64,000 nucleotides of DNA, taken from Thermodesulfovibrionales bacterium (GTDB lineage Bacteria > Nitrospirota > Thermodesulfovibrionia > Thermodesulfovibrionales > Dissulfurispiraceae). Below, in pieces: positions 58,624 to 64,000 of this stretch (the first letter of the stretch is position 1; each line of letters begins with the position of its first letter). The position numbers and the translations under genes were made by a program. The notes under the pieces are model-generated. The model did no database searches, was not told the DNA's origin, and saw nothing but the letters and a program-made list of their open reading frames with translations. The stretch lies in assembly GCA_020062545.1 (NCBI GenBank), contig JAGUWD010000020.1:62001-126000 (forward strand). The letters are read 5' to 3'.

Positions 58624-58680
58624 AGCTCACGGCTTTTAAAATTAGATTAGCATCTACGAGCCATCAGCTATGAGCTATTT
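58606..58680. repeat. Heptad repeat inverted pair between fliN and fliO/P
   Basis: ttagctcatggctcatagctcacggc ... ctacgagccatcagctatgagctatttt. Confidence 0.88.
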
Positions 58681-59004
58681 TAACTGCCTCACTCTTTCAG
58701 TCGGACTTATAATGTCAGTGAGTCTGATACCGAACTTCTCATTGACAACAACAACCTCTCCTCTGCCGATCAGTCTCTCGTTCACGTATACTTCCATGGG
58801 CTCTCCTGCCAGTTTTTCAAGGGCGATAACAGATCCCTGCCCAAGCTGAAGCAGTTCCTGAATGAGTATCTTTGTCCTGCCGATAACAACGGTCAGCTCA
58901 AGGGGGACATCAAGAATAAAATTTATATCCCTCTGGGAAACCTGAGGCGACTGTGCCTCTCCCTGAAATTCCTGTACATCCAAATTTTTTACTTCGTCTA
59001 CCAT
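58675..59004 (-). CDS. fliN: Flagellar motor switch protein FliN
   Basis: ILDVPLELTVVIGRTKILIQELLQLGQGSVIALEKLAGEPMEVYVNERLIGRGEVVVVNEKFGIRLTDII. Confidence 0.96.
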   Translation of the reverse strand: MVDEVKNLDVQEFQGEAQSPQVSQRDINFILDVPLELTVVIGRTKILIQELLQLGQGSVIALEKLAGEPMEVYVNERLIGRGEVVVVNEKFGIRLTDIISPTERVRQLK

Positions 59005-59021
59005 TTTAACCTCCGGTTTAG

Positions 59022-59096
59022 CTCTTAGCTATTAGCTCATAGTCTTTAATTAGCATCCATGAGCTAAGAGCTAAATTGAGCCATGAGCTATTACTT
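59022..59096. repeat. Heptad repeat inverted pair between fliM and fliN
   Basis: ttagctcttagctattagctcatagtc ... catgagctaagagctaaattgagccatgagctatta. Confidence 0.85.
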
Positions 59097-60051
59097 TTGT
59101 TATTTTTAATGCATACGAGCCTTTATAAACCCCGAATCTTCCCTTAAACTTCTGGGCTCCCTCGACAAGTATATTGATATCTTCGTCCACCCTCTGATTG
59201 AGGATTATTACATCCGATACCTTCATATCAAGAACATCCTGGACTGTGACTCTTGTATCTCCAAGTCTGCCTGTCACAGTTACAGGAATCTCTTTCAGCC
59301 TCTCCTTTAATCTCTCAAGCCACTTTATGTCCAGTTCATCCCTGTCAGCAGAAAATGCACTATAAAGTTTTTCTTTTATCGGTTCTACTGTTCCATATGG
59401 TATGCAGAGAAATGCCCGACATTGCTTACCCTCGATCTCGAGGACAAATTCGACCTTTATCACCACATCCACAGGAGTCACGATGGTAACAAACTGCGGG
59501 TTCATTTCGGAGCGCACATATGTCGGGATTATCGGATAGATGGGCTTCCACGCCTCTTCCATATCACTAAAGAACATCATCACCACTTTGTGTATTATCT
59601 TCTGCTCTATAGGGGTGAACTCCCTGCCTTCAGGCTTGTAATAGCCCTTGCCCGTGCCGCCGAAGAAAAATTCAATGAGGCTGAATATCATCGGTGCATC
59701 GAACACAAGAAGGCCAAATCCCCTCAGCGGCTCCATCCTAAAAACATTTATACTCGATGGAAAAGGAACGCCGCGCATGAAGTCATAGAACTTCGTAATA
59801 TTGACATTCACATTGGTAACATCAACCATACGCCTGATTGCTGCTGACAAAGACAGACGGAAGTTTCTGGCGAGCCTTTCGTTCGCGATGTCGAGGGAGG
59901 GCATTCTCCCCCTGACGATTTTTTCTTGACCCGTAAAGTCATAGGGCTTTATGCCTGAGACTTCTTCTACCTTCTCGGTCTCTACAGCGCCTTCTGCTAT
60001 TCCTTTTAACAGCGCATCAACTTCTTCTTGCGAAAGAATATCTTCCATCAA
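59071..60051 (-). CDS. fliM: Flagellar motor switch protein FliM
   Basis: ILSQEEVDALLKGI; YDFTGQEKIVRGRMPSLDIANERLARNFRLSLSAAIRR; FFGGTGKGYYKPEGREFTPIEQKI. Confidence 0.96.
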   Translation of the reverse strand: MMEDILSQEEVDALLKGIAEGAVETEKVEEVSGIKPYDFTGQEKIVRGRMPSLDIANERLARNFRLSLSAAIRRMVDVTNVNVNITKFYDFMRGVPFPSSINVFRMEPLRGFGLLVFDAPMIFSLIEFFFGGTGKGYYKPEGREFTPIEQKIIHKVVMMFFSDMEEAWKPIYPIIPTYVRSEMNPQFVTIVTPVDVVIKVEFVLEIEGKQCRAFLCIPYGTVEPIKEKLYSAFSADRDELDIKWLERLKERLKEIPVTVTGRLGDTRVTVQDVLDMKVSDVIILNQRVDEDINILVEGAQKFKGRFGVYKGSYALKITKVIAHGSI

Positions 60052-60057
60052 ACCTCC

Positions 60058-60127
60058 GGTTTAGCTAATAGCTGATAGCTCATAGATGCTAATTCTAAAA
60101 GACTATGAGCCATGAGCTATGAGCTAT
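60058..60127. repeat. Heptad repeat inverted pair between fliL and fliM
   Basis: ttagctaatagctgatagctcatagatg ... gactatgagccatgagctatgagctattt. Confidence 0.85.
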
Positions 60128-60619
60128 TTACTGCATTACAAAATCCGTAAGATATACATTTTTTACCGAGTTCTCTCCAAGCACCTGGTTAATCCTTATA
60201 TTTATCTCGTCCTTAAGCTGCAGTTTTCCCTCTGGTGAGATCAATGCATCGGATGTCTTGCTTGTAAGGAGTGTAATAATCGCATCCCTTATCTGAGGGG
60301 TCTTTGCCTTTGCCTTTTCCATAACAGCAGGCCCGGCAAGCTCAAGCTGCAAAGATACCTTTAAAAATCTTGTCCCTGTCGGATCACTCAGGTTAACAAC
60401 AAATGGTTCAAGAGCAAATGTTACTCCTTCTGCAGCCTTTGTCTCTTCAGCTTTTTGCGCCTTATTGCTTGATTTTGTGAAAAAGAAGAATGCACCTGCA
60501 CCACCGGCAAGGACAGCAACTGCAATAATGATAATCAAGATCAAATTCTTTCCCTTTTTCTTTTTCGGCTCTTGACCTTCTTCTTCGCCTTCTAATTTTT
60601 CTTCTTTTTCGTCAACCAT
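60128..60619 (-). CDS. fliL: Flagellar basal body-associated protein FliL
   Basis: Single TM LILIIIIAVAVLAGGAGAFFFF; FALEPFVVNLSDPTGTRFLKVSLQLEL; KTSDALISPEGKLQLKDEINIRINQVLG. Confidence 0.93.
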   Translation of the reverse strand: MVDEKEEKLEGEEEGQEPKKKKGKNLILIIIIAVAVLAGGAGAFFFFTKSSNKAQKAEETKAAEGVTFALEPFVVNLSDPTGTRFLKVSLQLELAGPAVMEKAKAKTPQIRDAIITLLTSKTSDALISPEGKLQLKDEINIRINQVLGENSVKNVYLTDFVMQ

Positions 60620-60715
60620 AAAATACCTCCATATTTTCGTTGTAGGTTATAGTATTATAGCGTTTATCGTGTTATAGCATCATGGCATAACACCTTTATA
60701 AAAAACGCTATAAAC

Positions 60716-60730
60716 GCAATTGCTGTGCCA
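60716..60730 (-). promoter_or_regulatory. Candidate sigma-54 promoter upstream of fliL operon
   Basis: minus strand TGGCACAGCAATTGC matches TGGCACR-N4-TTGC exactly, ~97 nt upstream of fliL ATG. Confidence 0.75.
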
Positions 60731-60774
60731 GAGATTAACTAATTGAATTATAACAAAATTGGTGTGTGGAGGTC

Positions 60775-60824
60775 AAAAAAATGACGGTTAAATCCCAACT
60801 ACAGGAAATTAACCGTCAAAAAAT
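60775..60824. terminator. Rho-independent (possibly bidirectional) terminator after flgE
   Basis: A7-TGACGGTTAA(ATCCC)...(GGAAAT)TTAACCGTCA-A6; stem 60782-60791/60809-60818, T-run on the minus strand. Confidence 0.82.
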
Positions 60825-60833
60825 CACATAAAA

Positions 60834-60902
60834 CAGGTTATAGGCAATAGGTCATGGATTTTTTTTAATTTTCCATAACCTATCACCTATTGCCCGTTAT
60901 CT
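60834..60902. repeat. Heptad repeat inverted pair downstream of flgE
   Basis: aggttataggcaataggtcatgg ... ccataacctatcacctattgcccgttatc. Confidence 0.85.
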
Positions 60903-62586
60903 ATCTTTTTAACTGCATCAATTCTGTCAACATATCGTCTGTAGTGGTAATGACTCTCGTATTCGCCTGAAAGCCACGCTGAAATGCAATCATCCTTACA
61001 AACTCTTCTGCCAAGTCAACATTGGATGTCTCAAGGGAGCTTGCCATAACTCTACCCCTTCCTGATGTATTAGGAGAGCCTATAATCGGACTGCCCGAAG
61101 CAGCCGATTCGGTGTAAAGGTTTCTTCCCTGTTTCGTAAGCTGTGTTGGAGCTATAAACCTCGCAAGATAAATCTCTGCAATCTCAAGTGTCTGTCCATT
61201 GGTAAATGCGCCAACCATCGTGCCTGTATTATCGACAGTAAGACTCTTCAAACTACCAGAGGCATAGCCGTCCTGTGTCTGGAAAATTACAGAATTTGCA
61301 GAACCGTATTGTGTTGTTGCATCCCTTCCGCTTCCACCCGCTGCTGTGCCGGTTCCAAAGTCAAAATTTATTGCCTGTGCCTGTGTAACACCACCTGTAA
61401 AATCAAAAGCACCCGGCGAAACTCCATACTGCTGAACATCCCTTACGAGTCTTCCATCGGTATCAAACTCAAGATAACCCTGTGATCCAACCTGTACCTG
61501 TCCCTGTGTGCTATCCGATGCCTGAACAAGAGCATACCAATGCCATCTGTTTCCGGTGGTTGTCTCAGAGCCCGTACCGTCGAGGTCTACAGATTCTGCT
61601 GTTTTTCTGAAATACACGGTAACAAGATGGCCATATCCAAGTGAGTCATAAACAGTGATGGATGTTGAAAAATCAGATGTAGTTGAAGCCTTATTGGGGT
61701 CAAAACCAACCGCAACATAATCGGCTGTAAAAGAGGCTGCTGCTGCTGAAGGCGTAACAGATCTAAAACCAATAATTTGTTCGATTGTCGTGGTTGCATC
61801 TCCCCACTTAGGTGTAAAAGTACCAGCAGCCTTTGATATTGCAAATTTTGGAGGCCTTCCATCACCACCAGCAGTATAAGTCACAGTAAAATCACGATCA
61901 CCCACAGGTATAGGAGCCGCATTAAGGGCACTTTGAATTGCTGTTGCAAGTCCAGCGCCATCATAAGTACCTGTTGCAACACTTATAGTGTATGGGGTTC
62001 CTCCTATATCGACCACAAGGGTCTGATTTGAGGCATCGATAGTAAAAGAATCAGCGGTGCCACTGAGGGGGTCCTTTGAGGTGGTTGCTGAATTCAGGTT
62101 TGCAGCTACTGTAACACTACTTGTCTGATTTGGCGGGCTGTTCAAAGACGCCACATTTATAGTGCTCACCTGTCCAGCCTGTGTTCCTGTTAATAATTTC
62201 CCCTGCAGTAAGAGTCCCTCTGGATTAACTATATTACCGTCCTTATCAAGAGTAAATTGCCCAGCCCTCGTGTAATACTGGGCACCTGATGTGTCCTTTA
62301 AAATGAAAAAACCATCACCTTCAATTGCCATATCAAGGGGATTGGATGAGGTCTCGAGTGTACCCTGGCCGAATACAGCCTGCACATTCTGAATAAATGC
62401 CCCTCTTCCTACCTGAAATGCAGCACCGCCTCCCAGCGAAGAGCTAAGTATGTCAGCAAAGACCGTCCTGCTGCCCTTAAATCCTACAGTATTCGAATTG
62501 GCGATATTGTCACCAACAACGGACAATCCCTGTCCGTTTGAACTAAGACCGCTTACACCTGTAAAAAGCGATGTCAGCATTCCCAT
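60901..62586 (-). CDS. flgE: Flagellar hook protein FlgE (copy 1, 561 aa, with insertion domain)
   Basis: MLTSLFTGVSGLSSNGQGLSVVGDNIANSNTVGFKGSRTVFADILSSSLGGG; C-term SLETSNVDLAEEFVRMIAFQRGFQANTRVITTTDDML. Confidence 0.94.
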   Translation of the reverse strand: MGMLTSLFTGVSGLSSNGQGLSVVGDNIANSNTVGFKGSRTVFADILSSSLGGGAAFQVGRGAFIQNVQAVFGQGTLETSSNPLDMAIEGDGFFILKDTSGAQYYTRAGQFTLDKDGNIVNPEGLLLQGKLLTGTQAGQVSTINVASLNSPPNQTSSVTVAANLNSATTSKDPLSGTADSFTIDASNQTLVVDIGGTPYTISVATGTYDGAGLATAIQSALNAAPIPVGDRDFTVTYTAGGDGRPPKFAISKAAGTFTPKWGDATTTIEQIIGFRSVTPSAAAASFTADYVAVGFDPNKASTTSDFSTSITVYDSLGYGHLVTVYFRKTAESVDLDGTGSETTTGNRWHWYALVQASDSTQGQVQVGSQGYLEFDTDGRLVRDVQQYGVSPGAFDFTGGVTQAQAINFDFGTGTAAGGSGRDATTQYGSANSVIFQTQDGYASGSLKSLTVDNTGTMVGAFTNGQTLEIAEIYLARFIAPTQLTKQGRNLYTESAASGSPIIGSPNTSGRGRVMASSLETSNVDLAEEFVRMIAFQRGFQANTRVITTTDDMLTELMQLKR

Positions 62587-62614
62587 GACTAAACCCTCCT
62601 TAATTAATTAAAGT

Positions 62615-63937
62615 TCAAATAATATTATCCCAACTCTTCAGCATCTCAAGCGATGTAGATAATGCCACACTGTTGGCATTATATGCCTTCTGTAACATCA
62701 TCATCGTTACAAACTCATTTGCCAGATCTACATTACTCATCTCAACAGAATTTGCAGATATCTTTCCACCGCCTCCGGAGCCTGCTGTGACATCTGTTCT
62801 CTGCCCGGACCAATAAGTTTCCGCAAACAAATTTCTCCCAATCTTATCAAGCTCTGTTGGCGCTGCGAATTTTGCCAGGACAAGCTGGGCAAGTTTTCTG
62901 TCCCTTCCGTTTGAATATAGACCATAAAGTATTCCATCCTTATCCATTTTGAAACTCGTGAGACCACCCTCGGGATAACCATCTACATTCTGGAATACAG
63001 TGGAATACGGAGAGCCGTATTGGGTTGAGCCAGTAAAATCCATAGCAACTGCCTGAGCAGCAGGTGTTGTAGGCGGCGTTAAAATATCGCCATCCCAGTC
63101 ATCCGCATCCCATGTCAGGTTAACAGTCGAAGGTCCGACCGGACTTGTCATGTCTCCGTTTGTATCAAATGTAAGATTGCTTATTATCTGCTCACGATAA
63201 TTAGTAATTGTTTTGCCCGAATTCCATATAACATGGGCATCCCATGTTGAGCCGACGCCGATGGTAGAACTCGTCTTCTTAAAGTAGATTTGTACAGCAT
63301 GCGTGTTGCCTTCGCTGTCATAAATCGTCATTGCGATGCTGTGGTTGTATGTGCCTGCAGCAGGTCCCTTGGTGGGATCCAGAGGATCGAGGAGTGTTCC
63401 CGCCGGATAAACAGTCTCTGTAGGGCTTCCACTGAGGTTTATCTGAATCTCTGCTGTTGCTGTTGTCTGCGCATTCATTATAGGCACACCGTCGGCATTC
63501 TTGGGCAGTATTTCTATATCGCTGAGGGTTTGTGCAATATTGCCTGCATCATCTGCCATGTAGCCCTGAAGTCTCAGTCCATCGGGATTTATTATGATAC
63601 TGTTTTTATCAAGGGAAAATTCGCCTGCTCTTGTATAATACTCTTTGTCTTTAGCACTGTCTTTTACAATAAAAAATCCGTCTCCTTCGATTGCAAAATC
63701 AAGTGGATTCCCTGTACCCAAAACAGCGCCCTGCGCAAACTGTGTTGTGGCTGCATGTAAGCGCGATCCTTTGCCTATCTTATCAAGCTCAGAACCATAT
63801 ACATCGCTGAACAACATGCGGCTGCTTTTAAAACCTGTTGTGTTTAAGTTAGCGACATTATTTCCTATCACGGAAAGACCCTCTCCGGTTGCAATAAGGC
63901 CGCTTACGCTTGTAAAAACAGATGACAGCAAACCCAT
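62615..63937 (-). CDS. flgE: Flagellar hook protein FlgE-like (copy 2, 440 aa)
   Basis: MGLLSSVFTSVSGLIATGEGLSVIGNNVANLNTTGFKSSRMLFSDVYGSEL; C-term VEMSNVDLANEFVTMMMLQKAYNANSVALSTSLEML. Confidence 0.92.
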   Translation of the reverse strand: MGLLSSVFTSVSGLIATGEGLSVIGNNVANLNTTGFKSSRMLFSDVYGSELDKIGKGSRLHAATTQFAQGAVLGTGNPLDFAIEGDGFFIVKDSAKDKEYYTRAGEFSLDKNSIIINPDGLRLQGYMADDAGNIAQTLSDIEILPKNADGVPIMNAQTTATAEIQINLSGSPTETVYPAGTLLDPLDPTKGPAAGTYNHSIAMTIYDSEGNTHAVQIYFKKTSSTIGVGSTWDAHVIWNSGKTITNYREQIISNLTFDTNGDMTSPVGPSTVNLTWDADDWDGDILTPPTTPAAQAVAMDFTGSTQYGSPYSTVFQNVDGYPEGGLTSFKMDKDGILYGLYSNGRDRKLAQLVLAKFAAPTELDKIGRNLFAETYWSGQRTDVTAGSGGGGKISANSVEMSNVDLANEFVTMMMLQKAYNANSVALSTSLEMLKSWDNII

Positions 63938-64000
63938 TTAAAATCTCCTTTCCCTTAATCCCCTAAAGATTTAGCCATCAGCGACTTGAACCTATGCTTA

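Noticed and set aside
16198-60127. Heptad repeat arrays considered as CRISPR
   Set aside because: Unit is only ~7 nt with no 25-40 nt spacers, and no cas genes are present.
61587-61868. 93-aa minus-strand ORF within flgE
   Set aside because: Alternate frame of the Gln/Leu-rich flgE insertion domain; no independent evidence.
719-63941. Numerous plus-strand ORFs of 60-280 aa in the supplied track (for example 2617-3132, 35088-35753, 44099-44938, 49422-50159)
   Set aside because: They lie antisense to clear conserved minus-strand genes, have low-complexity shadow translations and match no family I recognise.

Overview
The window appears to be a single-direction (minus-strand) chromosomal segment. 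I infer Nitrospirota or a similar lineage from gene content only. It holds about 57 supported protein genes in these blocks: a truncated formate dehydrogenase alpha subunit (left edge), bactofilin + M23 peptidase, purM, nadC, valS, an Fe-S/sulfur-relay cluster (Rrf2, TusA-like, NifS, NifU-like), an Mla lipid-transport operon containing a TolC-family gene, pyrD/pyrK/greA, and a very large flagellar/chemotaxis region (fliW-csrA-flgLKNMJIHAGF, receptors, cheB/W-Z/A/Y/R, fliA-flhGFAB-fliRQP-fliNML, flgE x2). No rRNA, tRNA, CRISPR or transposase was seen. The most interesting signals not explained by the gene list are: (1) about 30 loci of short-period tandem repeats, mostly 7 nt, often in inverted pairs at gene boundaries, which also encode the signal peptides of FlgI, FlgH, FlgA, MlaC and FliP, the C-termini and stop codons of other genes, and segments inside PyrK; (2) a family of six ~155-173 nt intergenic elements placed shortly 3' of stop codons, whose terminal arms differ between copies but stay complementary within each copy; (3) a one-copy multi-hairpin element at 10990-11117; (4) a CheW-CheZ fusion protein; (5) an HD-GYP gene broken inside its GYP motif by an exact 8-bp tandem duplication; (6) an ODP-type di-iron sensor next to a soluble chemoreceptor; (7) a related insertion domain recurring in FlgL, FlgK and FlgE; (8) good candidate sigma-54 and sigma-28 promoters. 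All calls come from reading the sequence by eye; no database or folding program was run.
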